Part shown: positions 22,179-30,908 of the stretch, in pieces
Layout of the letters: the number at the start of each line of letters is the position of its first letter
Numbering within the stretch: position 1 is the first letter of the stretch
Assembly (NCBI RefSeq): GCF_900635445.1
Contig: NZ_LR134117.1
Coordinates: 1,116,001 to 1,180,000 of the forward strand
Length of the DNA stretch: 64,000 nt
Direction of reading: 5' to 3'
Source of the DNA: Serratia odorifera
GTDB taxonomy: Bacteria > Pseudomonadota > Gammaproteobacteria > Enterobacterales > Enterobacteriaceae
Program-made: the position numbers and the translations under genes
The notes under the pieces: model-generated
What the model was told of the DNA's origin: nothing
The model's database searches: none
What the model saw: the letters and a program-made list of their open reading frames with translations, nothing else

Positions 22179-23169
22179 TTACTCGTCAGCAATGCTTGCC
22201 GGCGGCCAGTTTTCCAGGCGCATGCCCAGAGACAGACCACGTGAGGCCAGCACATCTTTAATCTCGGTAAGAGATTTTTTTACCCAGGTTCGGCGTTTTC
22301 AGCAACTCAACCTCGGTACGCTGTACCAGATCACCGATGTAGTGGATAGCTTCTGCCTTAAGGCAGTTAGCAGAGCGGACAGTCAATTCCAGATCGTCAA
22401 CAGGGCGCAGCAGGATTGGATCGAACTCTGGTTTCTCTTCTTTAACTTCCGGCTGACGTACATCACGCAAGTCAACGAAAGCTTCAAGTTGTTCAGCCAG
22501 AATGGTTGCCGCACGGCGGATCGCCTCTTCAGGATCGATCGTGCCATTGGTTTCCATTTCGATTACCAGCTTGTCCAGGTCAGTACGCTGTTCTACACGC
22601 GCTGCTTCAACATTGTAGGCAATACGCTCTACAGGGCTATAGCAGGCGTCCACCAACAGACGACCAATCGGGCGCTCATCTTCTTCCGAATGAATTCGGG
22701 CAGAAGCCGGCACATAACCACGACCGCGCTGAACTTTGATACGCATGCTGATAGCAGCGTTCTCATCGGTCAGGTGGCAGATAACGTGCTGCGGCTTGAC
22801 GATTTCGACATCACCATCATGGGTAATGTCGGCAGCGGTCACAGGGCCAATGCCAGATTTATTCAGGGTAAGAATAACTTCATCTTTGCCTTGAACTCTC
22901 ACCGCCAGCCCTTTCAGGTTGAGCAGGATCTCCAGGATATCTTCCTGTACGCCTTCTTTGGTGCTGTACTCATGCAGTACACCATCAATCTCAACCTCGG
23001 TCACCGCGCAACCCGGCATAGATGAAAGCAGAATACGGCGCAGTGCGTTGCCAAGAGTATGGCCAAAGCCACGCTCTAAAGGCTCAAGGGTCACCTTGGC
23101 GTGCGTCGAACTGACTTGCTCGATATCTACCAGGCGCGGTTTTAGAAACTCTGTCACAGAACCCTGCAT
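22179..23169 (-). CDS. rpoA: RNA polymerase alpha subunit (frameshift in T run 22275-22281)
   Basis: RpoA scaffolds RNA polymerase assembly through its N-terminal domain (about residues 1-235) and contacts UP elements and activators through its C-terminal domain (about 250-329). The sequence [19 protein letters not shown] is near-identical to E. coli alpha. A run of seven A's on the coding strand, where six are expected, changes [12 protein letters not shown] to GKKISYRD and a stop; with one fewer base the frame continues through [17 protein letters not shown] to the stop at 22179, 329 residues. Truncation in the CTD of this essential gene is not credible, so this is the clearest sign of homopolymer errors. 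Confidence 0.97.
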
Positions 23170-23194
23170 TGTGTCCTCTCTTTGGTACTAAGCT

Positions 23195-23815
23195 TTACTT
23201 GGAGTAAAGCTCGACGATCAGGTGTTCGTTAATGTCCGCAGACAGATCGGTACGTTCAGGAATACGTTTGAACACACCTTCCATCTTAGCAGCATCAACT
23301 TCCAGCCAAGTTGGCTTTTCACGCTGCTCAGCCAGCTCCAAAGCGGCCTTAACACGAGACTGCTTTTTAGCTTTCTCGCGGATGCTGACTACGTCATTCG
23401 GAGATACCTGATAAGAAGCGATGTTAACAACGCGACCATTTACCATGATGCCTTTATGGCTAACCAGCTGACGTGCTTCTGCACGAGTGGCGCCAAAGCC
23501 CATACGGTAAACGACGTTGTCCAGACGGCCTTCCAGCAGTTGCAACAGGTTTGCACCAGTGTTGCCTTTCAGACGTGCTGCTTCTTTATAATAGTTACGG
23601 AATTGACGCTCCAGAACACCGTACATACGGCGAACTTTTTGCTTTTCACGTAACTGTACACCGTAGTCAGACAGACGCGGTTTACGCGCACCGTGTTGAC
23701 CAGGCGGTTGCTCAATTTTGCATTTTGAATCGATCGCGCGAACGCCAGACTTCAGGAACAGGTCTGTGCCCTCACGGCGGCTAAGCTTGAGCTTAGGACC
23801 CAAATATCTTGCCAT
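23195..23815 (-). CDS. rpsD: 30S ribosomal protein S4
   Basis: S4 is a primary 16S-binding protein, starts 30S assembly and represses translation of the alpha operon by binding its leader. The 206 residues (MARYLGPKLKLSRREGTDLF) include the S4 RNA-binding domain (about residues 96-160, RLDNVVYRMGFGATRAEARQ). It lies between rpsK and rpoA as in E. coli. Confidence 0.98.
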   Translation of the reverse strand: MARYLGPKLKLSRREGTDLFLKSGVRAIDSKCKIEQPPGQHGARKPRLSDYGVQLREKQKVRRMYGVLERQFRNYYKEAARLKGNTGANLLQLLEGRLDNVVYRMGFGATRAEARQLVSHKGIMVNGRVVNIASYQVSPNDVVSIREKAKKQSRVKAALELAEQREKPTWLEVDAAKMEGVFKRIPERTDLSADINEHLIVELYSK

Positions 23816-23845
23816 TTTCTTTCTCCAACAATCCTAAAAGCAGCG

Positions 23846-24235
23846 TTATACGCGGCGCTTTTTCGGCGGACGACAACCGTTATGAGGGATCGGAGTCACA
23901 TCAGTAATGTTAGTGATGCGGAAACCAGCCGCGTTCAGAGCGCGGATAGTAGACTCACGACCAGGACCAGGTCCTTTAACCATAACTTCCAGGTTCTTGA
24001 TACCGTATTCTTTTACTGCTTCAGCACAACGTTCGGCTGCAACCTGAGCTGCAAACGGAGTTGACTTACGAGAACCACGGAAACCGGAACCACCGGCAGT
24101 TGCCCAACCCAAAGCATTACCCTGACGATCGGTAATAGTTACAATGGTGTTGTTGAAAGAAGCATGGATATGAGCCACGCCGTCAGAGACTTGCTTTCTT
24201 ACACGCTTGCGTGTACGAACAGGTGCCTTTGCCAT
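23846..24235 (-). CDS. rpsK: 30S ribosomal protein S11
   Basis: S11 sits on the platform of the small subunit near the E site. The 129 residues begin MAKAPVRTRKRVRKQVSDG and end GCRPPKKRRV, with the family signature in the second half (VKGPGPGRESTIRALNAAG). It is the second gene of the alpha operon, 16 bp after rpsM. Confidence 0.98.
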   Translation of the reverse strand: MAKAPVRTRKRVRKQVSDGVAHIHASFNNTIVTITDRQGNALGWATAGGSGFRGSRKSTPFAAQVAAERCAEAVKEYGIKNLEVMVKGPGPGRESTIRALNAAGFRITNITDVTPIPHNGCRPPKKRRV

Positions 24236-24251
24236 TATTCAATCACCCCGA

Positions 24252-24608
24252 TTATTTCTTGATCGGTTTACGCGGACCCTTACGGGTACGTGCGTTGGTC
24301 TTAGTACGCTGACCGCGAACTGGCAGACCACGACGATGGCGCAAACCACGATATGTACCAAGATCCATCAGACGCTTGATGCTCAGGGTAACTTCACGAC
24401 GCAAATCACCTTCGACAGTGAATTTGGCGACTGCTTCACGCAGCTGTTCAATTTGCTCTTCAGACAGCTCACTGATCTTAACATTTTCAGGAATACCCGT
24501 AGCCGCACAGATAGACTGTGAGCGGGTTTTACCGATTCCGAAGATCGACGTTAAGGCGATTACGGTATGTTTATGATCAGGAATGTTAATGCCTGCTATA
24601 CGGGCCAC
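24252..24608 (-). CDS. rpsM: 30S ribosomal protein S13
   Basis: S13 in the head of the 30S subunit contacts P-site tRNA and forms bridges to the 50S subunit. Translation starts at GTG (24606-24608) after AGGAGTG, giving MARIAGINIPDHKHTVIALT, 118 residues, ending TRKGPRKPIKK. This is the first gene of the alpha operon; the GTG start lies in the region that S4 traps in a pseudoknot in E. coli. Confidence 0.98.
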   Translation of the reverse strand: MARIAGINIPDHKHTVIALTSIFGIGKTRSQSICAATGIPENVKISELSEEQIEQLREAVAKFTVEGDLRREVTLSIKRLMDLGTYRGLRHRRGLPVRGQRTKTNARTRKGPRKPIKK

Positions 24609-24736
24609 TATGCACTCCTACTATTTTATACGGCAACACCATTCTGAAAAGCCCGTTTTCAGGATACTCAAATAATGTTGCAGCTACATACAAAAGATTG
24701 GCTGGCTAATCTAGCCAGCTCAACCCAACTTTGCAA
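24609..24736 (-). promoter_or_regulatory. alpha operon promoter and S4-binding leader
   Basis: On the minus strand TTGCAA (24731-24736) and TAGATT (24708-24713) are 17 bp apart, matching the known alpha operon promoter. The leader from about 24700 to rpsM contains TGAGTATCCTGAAAACGGGC and TTTTCAG, the elements that in E. coli fold into the pseudoknot bound by S4 to repress rpsM, rpsK, rpsD and rplQ. Near-identity to the E. coli leader is recalled rather than computed. Confidence 0.8.
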
Positions 24737-24754
24737 GAAAAATATGCGAGATAA

Positions 24755-24871
24755 TCAGCCTTGACGCTGTTTATGCTTCGGCTCGGCGCTGCAAATCACA
24801 CGAACGACACCGTTACGCTTAACGATTTTGCAGTTACGACATAATTTCTTGACGGAAGCACGAACTTTCAT
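24755..24871 (-). CDS. rpmJ: 50S ribosomal protein L36
   Basis: L36 is the smallest ribosomal protein, 38 residues here: [20 protein letters not shown] to a stop at 24755-24757. It carries a zinc-ribbon with Cys11, Cys14, Cys27 and His33, so this is the zinc-containing (C+) form. It closes the spc operon, 34 bp after secY. Confidence 0.96.
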
Positions 24872-24905
24872 TTTTACTCTCCGTAACTTCTCAAACAAAA
24901 CCCGA

Positions 24906-26237
24906 CTAGCGGTTATAGCCTTTCAGGTTTGCTTTCTTCAATGCAGACTCGTACTGACTTGACATCATCAGAGTTTGCACTTGAGCCATAAAGTCCATGA
25001 TGACGACAACCACGATCAGTAGCGAGGTACCACCAAAGTAGAATGGTACTTTCATTGCATCACGCATGAACTCCGGGATCAGGCAGATGAAAGTAATGTA
25101 CATCGCGCCCACCAGGGTTAAACGCGTCATTACTTTATCGATGTACTTCGCCGTTTGCTCTCCCGGACGAATTCCTGGTACGAAGGCACCGGACTTCTTC
25201 AGGTTATCTGCTGTCTCACGCGGGTTGAAAACCAACGCCGTGTAGAAGAAACAGAAGAAGATGATTGCAGACGCATAGAGTAACACATAAAGCGGCTGTC
25301 CAGGCTGCAAATACATCGAAATCGTTGTCAGCCAGTTCCAACCGGTACCGCCCCCAAACCAGGATGCAATCGTGGCTGGGAACAGGATAATGCTGGAAGC
25401 GAAGATTGCAGGAATTACGCCTGCCATGTTCACTTTCAACGGTAAGTGTGTGCTCTGTGCTGCGTAAACACGACGACCTTGTTGACGTTTCGCATAGTTA
25501 ACGACGATACGACGTTGACCACGTTCGATGAAAACAACGAAGAAGGTTACTGCAAACACCAATACTGCAACCAGCAGCAACAGGAGGAAGTGCAGGTCGC
25601 CTTGCCGGGCTTGCTCAATAGTATGACCGATTGCCGGCGGTAATCCCGCCACAATACCAGCGAAGATAATGATTGAAATACCGTTGCCGATACCTCGTTC
25701 GGTTATCTGCTCACCCAGCCACATCAGGAACATTGTCCCGGTAACCAGACTCACAACCGCAGTAAAGTAGAACGCAAAGCCTGGATTTAACACCAGGCCC
25801 TGCATACCAGGCATATTCGGCAGACCGGTAGCAATACCGATCGACTGGAATATGGCCAATACCAGCGTACCGTACCGGGTGTACTGGCTTATCTTGCGAC
25901 GGCCAGCCTCCCCTTCTTTCTTGATTTCCGCCAACGCCGGATGAACCACCGTCAGCAGCTGGATAATGATCGACGCCGAGATATATGGCATGATCCCCAG
26001 AGCAAAGATAGAAGCACGGCTGAGGGCACCACCAGAGAACATGTTAAACATTTCAATGATAGTGCCTCTCTGCTGCTCGAGCAATTTGGCAAGCACAGTG
26101 GCATCGATACCAGGAATCGGAATAAAAGAGCCGATACGGAAGACAATCAGCGCGCCGATAACAAACAAAAGTCTGCGCTTCAGCTCGCCGAGCCCACCTT
26201 TAGCACTTTGAAAATCTAATCCTGGTTGCTTAGCCAT
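24906..26237 (-). CDS. secY: protein translocase subunit SecY
   Basis: SecY forms the protein-conducting channel of the inner membrane with SecE and SecG. The 443 residues have ten membrane segments, the plug-region sequence after TM1 (ARLLEQQRG-like [19 protein letters not shown]), and the SecA/ribosome-binding loops ([18 protein letters not shown] and [22 protein letters not shown]). It begins [20 protein letters not shown]. It follows rplO by 7 bp and is the penultimate gene of the spc operon. Confidence 0.98.
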
Positions 26238-26244
26238 CTGCTAC

Positions 26245-26679
26245 TTATTCCTCAATTTTACCGCCAGCAGCTTCGATAGCAGCACGAGCGCCTTTGGTGA
26301 CACGCAGACCACGCAGGGTAACCGGACGAGTGATTTCGCCAGAAAGCATAACTTTCGCGAACTCAATCTGGGTACCAACAACGTTAGCGGCTTTCAGCGT
26401 GTTCAGGTCGATTACGTCGCCTTCAATCAAAGCCAGCTCAGACAGACGAACTTCTGCCGTGATCATCGCTTTGCGAGAGGTGAAGCCGAATTTCGGCAAA
26501 CGACGGTATAAAGGCATCTGACCACCTTCAAACCCGCGACGTACGCCACCGCCAGAACGAGACTTCTGACCTTTGTGACCACGGCCGCCGGTTTTACCCA
26601 GGCCAGAACCAATACCACGACCTACACGCTTCGGCGCATGCTTGGCACCTTCAGCCGGAGACAGAGTATTTAAACGCAT
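26245..26679 (-). CDS. rplO: 50S ribosomal protein L15
   Basis: L15 is a late-assembly protein of the large subunit. The 144 residues start MRLNTLSPAEGAKHAPKRVG with the extended Gly/Arg/Lys-rich N-terminal tail (GRGIGSGLGKTGGRGHKGQK) that threads into 23S rRNA. It is four bases after rpmD. Confidence 0.98.
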   Translation of the reverse strand: MRLNTLSPAEGAKHAPKRVGRGIGSGLGKTGGRGHKGQKSRSGGGVRRGFEGGQMPLYRRLPKFGFTSRKAMITAEVRLSELALIEGDVIDLNTLKAANVVGTQIEFAKVMLSGEITRPVTLRGLRVTKGARAAIEAAGGKIEE

Positions 26680-26682
26680 CTG

Positions 26683-26862
26683 TTACTCCTCAACTTTAAC
26701 CATGTAGGAAACCAGGTTGATCATACCGCGTACAGCAGGAGTATCCTCGCGCTCTACGGTGTGACCAATACGACGCAGACCCAGACCGAGCAGAGTAGCT
26801 TTATGCTTCGGCAGACGGCCAATGGAACTGCGAACTTGTGTTACTTTAATAGTCTTAGCCAT
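26683..26862 (-). CDS. rpmD: 50S ribosomal protein L30
   Basis: L30 has 59 residues, MAKTIKVTQVRSSIGRLPKH to YMVKVEE, and binds 5S-proximal 23S rRNA. An ATG two codons upstream is in frame, but the family starts at MAKT and the ribosome-binding site fits ATG 26862. It stands between rpsE and rplO. Confidence 0.97.
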   Translation of the reverse strand: MAKTIKVTQVRSSIGRLPKHKATLLGLGLRRIGHTVEREDTPAVRGMINLVSYMVKVEE

Positions 26863-26868
26863 GGTCAA

Positions 26869-27369
26869 TTACCCCAGAATGTCTGCAACGGATTTACCAC
26901 GCTTGGCAGCGACCATTTCAGGGGACTTCATATTTGCCAAGGCATCAATAGTTGCACGAACCACGTTGATCGGGTTGGTGGAACCATAAGCCTTAGCCAA
27001 TACGTTGTGAACCCCAGCGACTTCCAGGACGGCGCGCATTGCACCACCGGCGATAATACCGGTACCTTCGGAAGCCGGCTGCATGAACACACGAGAACCC
27101 GTGTGAGCACCTTTAACAGGGTGCTGCAGGGTGCCGCTGTTCAGCGCGACATTCATCATGTTGCGACGGGCTTTTTCCATCGCTTTCTGGATCGCTGCCG
27201 GAACTTCGCGTGCTTTGCCGTAGCCAAAACCAACGCGACCGTTACCATCACCAACGACTGTCAGTGCGGTAAAGCTGAAAATACGGCCACCTTTTACGGT
27301 TTTAGATACGCGGTTTACCGCGATCAGCTTTTCCTGCAGTTCGCCAGCTTGTTTTTCGATGTGAGCCAT
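26869..27369 (-). CDS. rpsE: 30S ribosomal protein S5
   Basis: S5 shapes the mRNA entry channel and affects decoding fidelity. The 166 residues (MAHIEKQAGELQEKLIAVNR) include the double-stranded RNA-binding domain (about 11-75) and the loop KTVKGGRIFSFTALTVVGDG where ram and spectinomycin-resistance mutations occur in E. coli; the loop reads as wild type (VSKTVKGG). Confidence 0.98.
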   Translation of the reverse strand: MAHIEKQAGELQEKLIAVNRVSKTVKGGRIFSFTALTVVGDGNGRVGFGYGKAREVPAAIQKAMEKARRNMMNVALNSGTLQHPVKGAHTGSRVFMQPASEGTGIIAGGAMRAVLEVAGVHNVLAKAYGSTNPINVVRATIDALANMKSPEMVAAKRGKSVADILG

Positions 27370-27383
27370 CTTAAACCTCTTCC

Positions 27384-27737
27384 TTAGAACTGAAGGCCAG
27401 CTTCACGGGCAGCATCTGCCAGTGCCTGGACTCGACCATGATATTGGAAACCGGAACGGTCAAAGGAAACATCTTTGATGCCTTTTTCCAACGCGCGCTC
27501 AGCGATAGCTTTACCTACTGCTGCTGCTGCGTCTTTGTTACCGGAAAACTTCAGTTGCTCAGTGATAGCTTTTTCTAAAGTAGAAGCTGCTACCAATACT
27601 TCAGAACCGTTCGGAGCAATTACCTGTGCGTAAATGTGACGCGGGGTACGATGTACCACCAGGCGGGTTGCACCCAGTTCTTTGAGCTTGCGGCGTGCGC
27701 GGGTCGCACGACGGATACGAGCAGATTTCTTATCCAT
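27384..27737 (-). CDS. rplR: 50S ribosomal protein L18
   Basis: L18 binds 5S rRNA and helps dock it on the large subunit. The 117 residues run MDKKSARIRRATRARRKLKE to ALADAAREAGLQF with the basic N-terminal tail used to grip 5S. It lies between rplF and rpsE in the spc operon. Confidence 0.98.
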   Translation of the reverse strand: MDKKSARIRRATRARRKLKELGATRLVVHRTPRHIYAQVIAPNGSEVLVAASTLEKAITEQLKFSGNKDAAAAVGKAIAERALEKGIKDVSFDRSGFQYHGRVQALADAAREAGLQF

Positions 27738-27746
27738 AGTGTTACC

Positions 27747-28280
27747 TTACTTCTTCTTAGCCTCTTTGATACGCACGACTTCGTCGGCGTAACGAACACC
27801 CTTGCCTTTGTAAGGCTCAGGACGACGGTAGGCACGCAGATCTGCAGCAACCTGGCCAATAATCTGCTTATCAGCGCCTTTCAGCACGATTTCAGTTTGG
27901 CTAGGACATTCAGCAGTAACACCTGCTGGCAGCTGGTGATCGACAGGGTGAGAGAAGCCCAGGGCTAAATTCACCACATTGCCTTTAACAGCAGCACGAT
28001 AACCAACGCCTACCAGTTGAAGCTTCTTGGTGAAGCCTTCGGTAACACCGATAACCATTGCGTTCAGCAGAGCGCGCGTAGTACCCGCTTGGGCCCATGC
28101 GTTCACAAAGCCTTCGCGTGGTGCGAAAGTCAGTGCGTTAGCTTCTTGCTTCACTTCAACGGCTTCGTGGACTGTACGAGTCAGCTCGCCGTTCTTACCC
28201 TTAATCGAAATAACCTGACCGTTGAGTTTTACCTCTACGCCGGCAGGAATGACGACGGGTGCTTTTGCAACACGAGACAT
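27747..28280 (-). CDS. rplF: 50S ribosomal protein L6
   Basis: L6 supports the factor-binding site near the sarcin-ricin loop. The 177 residues (MSRVAKAPVVIPAGVEVKLN) form two repeated alpha/beta domains, with the conserved closing motif RRPEPYKGKGVRYADEVV. It follows rpsH by 14 bp. Confidence 0.98.
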   Translation of the reverse strand: MSRVAKAPVVIPAGVEVKLNGQVISIKGKNGELTRTVHEAVEVKQEANALTFAPREGFVNAWAQAGTTRALLNAMVIGVTEGFTKKLQLVGVGYRAAVKGNVVNLALGFSHPVDHQLPAGVTAECPSQTEIVLKGADKQIIGQVAADLRAYRRPEPYKGKGVRYADEVVRIKEAKKK

Positions 28281-28294
28281 TCTTTCCTCCCGAA

Positions 28295-28687
28295 TTAAGC
28301 TACGTAGCAGATAATCTCGCCACCAAGACCAGCCTGGCGAGCTGCACGATCGGTCATAACACCTTTAGAGGTAGAAACAACAGCGATCCCCAAACCGGCC
28401 ATAACTTTTGGCAACGCATCTTTTTTCTTATAGATACGCAGACCTGGACGGCTGATACGCTGAATGCTTTCTACCACAGCTTTGCCCTGGAAGTACTTCA
28501 GTACCAGTTCCAGAACAGGCTTGGCGTCGCCTTCGATTTTGAAATCTTCAATAAAACCTTCTTCCTTCAGCACGTTGGCAATCGCCACTTTCAGCTTGGA
28601 GGAAGGCATGGTGACCGCAACTTTGTTCGCGGCTTGACCGTTACGGATACGGGTCAGCATATCCGCGATCGGATCTTGCATGCTCAT
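28295..28687 (-). CDS. rpsH: 30S ribosomal protein S8
   Basis: S8 is a primary 16S-binding protein and the feedback repressor of the spc operon, acting at the rplE message. The 130 residues (MSMQDPIADMLTRIRNGQAA) hold the RNA-binding tail with STSKGVMTDRAARQAGLGGE. Order rpsN-rpsH-rplF is as in E. coli. Confidence 0.98.
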   Translation of the reverse strand: MSMQDPIADMLTRIRNGQAANKVAVTMPSSKLKVAIANVLKEEGFIEDFKIEGDAKPVLELVLKYFQGKAVVESIQRISRPGLRIYKKKDALPKVMAGLGIAVVSTSKGVMTDRAARQAGLGGEIICYVA

Positions 28688-28720
28688 CTGTCTTTACTCC
28701 CGTGATTCAATTGGTGACAA

Positions 28721-29026
28721 TTACCAGCTAGCCTTTTTCAAGCCTGGTACTTCACCGCGCATGGCGGCTTCACGCAGTTTGATACGGCTCAACCCGAATT
28801 TGCCCACATAACCATGTGGACGGCCAGTTTGGCGGCAGCGATTACGCTGACGGGACGGGCTGGAATCACGCGGCAGAGTTTGCAGCTTGAGAACGGCATT
28901 CCAACGATCTTCATCGGAAGCGTTCACATCAGAGATAATAGCTTTCAGTTCAGCGCGTTTTGCAAAGAACTTGTCAGCTAATTTCACGCGCTTTACTTCG
29001 CGTGCTTTCATTGATTGCTTAGCCAT
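28721..29026 (-). CDS. rpsN: 30S ribosomal protein S14
   Basis: S14 sits in the 30S head. I place the start at ATG 29026 (MAKQSMKAREVKRVKLADKF), giving 101 residues; the longer frame open upstream runs into rplE on the wrong frame. It is the long, zinc-free form: the cysteine pairs of short S14 are missing and the RNA-binding segment is SRQRNRCRQTGRPHGYVGKF. Confidence 0.97.
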   Translation of the reverse strand: MAKQSMKAREVKRVKLADKFFAKRAELKAIISDVNASDEDRWNAVLKLQTLPRDSSPSRQRNRCRQTGRPHGYVGKFGLSRIKLREAAMRGEVPGLKKASW

Positions 29027-29039
29027 CAGTAACCCTGCC

Positions 29040-29579
29040 TTACTTGCGGAACGGGAAGTTAAAAGCAGCCAACAGTGCGCGGCCTTCATCATCAGAGTTC
29101 GCAGTAGTGGTAATGGTAATATCCAAACCACGGACGCGATCGACTTTGTCGTAGTCGATTTCTGGGAAGATGATTTGCTCACGCACACCCATGCTGTAGT
29201 TGCCACGGCCGTCGAATGACTTGGCGGACAAGCCACGGAAGTCACGGATACGTGGAACAGCAATGGAAATCAGACGCTCAAAGAACTCCCACATGCGTTC
29301 GCCACGCAGAGTTACTTTACAGCCGATCGGATAGCCCTGGCGGATTTTGAAGCCTGCAACAGATTTGCGTGCTTTGGTGATCAACGGCTTTTGACCGGAG
29401 ATTGCTGCCAAGTCGGCTGCTGCGTTATCCAGCAGTTTCTTGTCAGCGATCGCTTCACCAACACCCATGTTCAGGGTGATCTTCTCGACCCGAGGGACTT
29501 GCATGACAGAATTGTAGTTAAACTGAGACATCAGTTGTTTAACTACCTCGTCTTTGTAGTAATCATGCAGTTTCGCCAT
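29040..29579 (-). CDS. rplE: 50S ribosomal protein L5
   Basis: L5 binds 5S rRNA and contacts the P-site tRNA elbow and S13 across the subunit interface. The 179 residues (MAKLHDYYKDEVVKQLMSQF) keep the motif VPRVEKITLNMGVGEA. In E. coli S8 represses the operon at the start of this gene; the sequence around 29575-29600 is the matching place. Confidence 0.98.
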   Translation of the reverse strand: MAKLHDYYKDEVVKQLMSQFNYNSVMQVPRVEKITLNMGVGEAIADKKLLDNAAADLAAISGQKPLITKARKSVAGFKIRQGYPIGCKVTLRGERMWEFFERLISIAVPRIRDFRGLSAKSFDGRGNYSMGVREQIIFPEIDYDKVDRVRGLDITITTTANSDDEGRALLAAFNFPFRK

Positions 29580-29593
29580 CGTATTACTCCAAA

Positions 29594-29908
29594 TTACTTG
29601 ATAGTTTCGCTGTTAGATTTGAAGAAACGGACTTTTTTGCCGTCTTCGAATCTAAAGCCTACACGGTCAGCCTTACCGGTAGCCGCATTGAAGAGAGCAA
29701 CGTTAGAAACCTGAATTGCAGCTTCTTTTTCAACGATGCCACCTGGTTGGTTCAGAGCCGGAACCGGCTTCTGATGTTTCTTCACCAGGTTGATACCTTC
29801 AACAATGACCTTACCAGCAGACAGGACATTTTTTACTTTACCGCGCTTACCTTTGTCTTTCCCGGTAATCACGATAACTTCGTCATCACGACGGATTTTC
29901 GCTGCCAT
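29594..29908 (-). CDS. rplX: 50S ribosomal protein L24
   Basis: L24 is one of the two proteins that start 50S assembly and lies near the tunnel exit. The 104 residues (MAAKIRRDDEVIVITGKDKG) carry a KOW motif at about residues 5-35. It lies between rplN and rplE. Confidence 0.98.
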   Translation of the reverse strand: MAAKIRRDDEVIVITGKDKGKRGKVKNVLSAGKVIVEGINLVKKHQKPVPALNQPGGIVEKEAAIQVSNVALFNAATGKADRVGFRFEDGKKVRFFKSNSETIK

Positions 29909-29918
29909 GGTTCGCTCC

Positions 29919-30290
29919 TTAGAGTACTTCTGGGGCCAGAGAGATAATTTTCATGAACTTCTCATTACGCAGTTCACGAGTTACCGGCCCAAAAATACGC
30001 GTACCGATTGGCTGCTCGCTGTTATTGTTTAAAATAACGCATGCATTACCATCGAAGCGAATGACAGAACCGTCCGGGCGACGTACACCCTTCTTGGTGC
30101 GCACCACTACCGCCTTCAGCACATCGCCTTTCTTCACCTTACCACGTGGAATTGCTTCCTTGATGGTAATCTTGATGATGTCGCCGACGCCTGCGTAGCG
30201 ACGGTGCGAGCCACCTAGAACCTTGATACACATTACGCGACGTGCACCGGAGTTGTCGGCGACGTTCAGCATAGTCTGTTCTTGGATCAT
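29919..30290 (-). CDS. rplN: 50S ribosomal protein L14
   Basis: L14 bridges to the 30S subunit and is the docking site of silencing factor RsfS. The 123 residues ([20 protein letters not shown]) show the family signature around [20 protein letters not shown]. It is the first gene of the spc operon; the operon promoter lies in 30291-30461. Confidence 0.98.
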
Positions 30291-30375
30291 TTTAGTGCTC
30301 CGCTAATGTCAACTACTACTTTAAAGACCCAAGAAATATTAGGTCGTTGAAAAGCCCCATAACCGAGGGCGCAGC

Positions 30376-30398
30376 ATTATAACACCGCTTCCAGAGTA
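30376..30398 (-). promoter_or_regulatory. spc operon promoter
   Basis: A consensus TATAAT (-10, 30376-30381 on the plus strand as ATTATA) lies between the S10 operon terminator and rplN. The -35 region is weak (TACCCA, 17 bp upstream at about 30399-30404). The position matches the known spc promoter. Confidence 0.7.
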
Positions 30399-30404
30399 TG
30401 GGTA

Positions 30405-30440
30405 GAAAAAATGAACGGCTCATTTCCTGAGCCGTTCATT
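30405..30440 (-). terminator. terminator after rpsQ (S10 operon end)
   Basis: AATGAACGGCTCA (30410-30422) and TGAGCCGTTCATT (30428-30440) form a 13-bp stem with a 5-base loop, followed on the minus strand by a T run. It separates the S10 and spc operons. Confidence 0.92.
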
Positions 30441-30461
30441 AAGTTAGAGCCAGCTACTCTA

Positions 30462-30716
30462 TTACAGAATCGCTTTCTCTACAACGCGAACCAACGTCCA
30501 GGACTTGGTCTTGGACAGTGGACGGCATTCGCGGATTTCAACCACGTCGCCGATACCACATTCGTTGCTCTCGTCGTGTACGTGCAGCTTGGTCGTACGC
30601 TTGATGAATTTCCCGTAGATCGGGTGCTTCACGAAACGCTCGATAGCAACAACAATGGATTTCTCCATTTTGTCGCTGATCACGCGACCTTGCAGAGTAC
30701 GGATATTGTCACTCAT
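30462..30716 (-). CDS. rpsQ: 30S ribosomal protein S17
   Basis: S17 is a primary 16S-binding OB-fold protein. The 84 residues read MSDNIRTLQGRVISDKMEKS to VVEKAIL. It is the last gene of the S10 operon, starting immediately after the rpmC stop, and is followed by the operon terminator. Confidence 0.98.
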   Translation of the reverse strand: MSDNIRTLQGRVISDKMEKSIVVAIERFVKHPIYGKFIKRTTKLHVHDESNECGIGDVVEIRECRPLSKTKSWTLVRVVEKAIL

Positions 30717-30908
30717 TTACACACCCGCCTTTTCAGTCAGTAAAGTCTTAACGCGTGCGACATCACGACGCACTTGTTTCAACAGGTGAGTTTGTTGCAG
30801 CTGGCCACTCGCCGCCTGCATGCGCAAGTTGAATTGCTCACGCAGCAGGTTGAGCAGCTCAGTGTTCAGCTCTTCAACGCTTTTTTCACGCAGCTCTTGT
30901 GCTTTCAT
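30717..30908 (-). CDS. rpmC: 50S ribosomal protein L29
   Basis: L29 sits at the tunnel exit and, with L23, forms the docking site for trigger factor and SRP. The 63-residue helical hairpin reads MKAQELREKSVEELNTELLN to TLLTEKAGV. Its first base overlaps the last base of rplP, so translation is coupled. Confidence 0.98.
   Translation of the reverse strand: MKAQELREKSVEELNTELLNLLREQFNLRMQAASGQLQQTHLLKQVRRDVARVKTLLTEKAGV

Noticed and set aside
22179..23169. Programmed frameshifting in rpoA at the run of seven A's
   Set aside because: Homologues read the region in one frame with six A's, and many unrelated genes in this window show the same one-base defect, so an error is the simpler explanation.
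28721..29263. A 180-codon frame for rpsN
   Set aside because: The first 79 codons overlap rplE in another frame and are unlike any S14; the family start MAKQSMK is at 29026.
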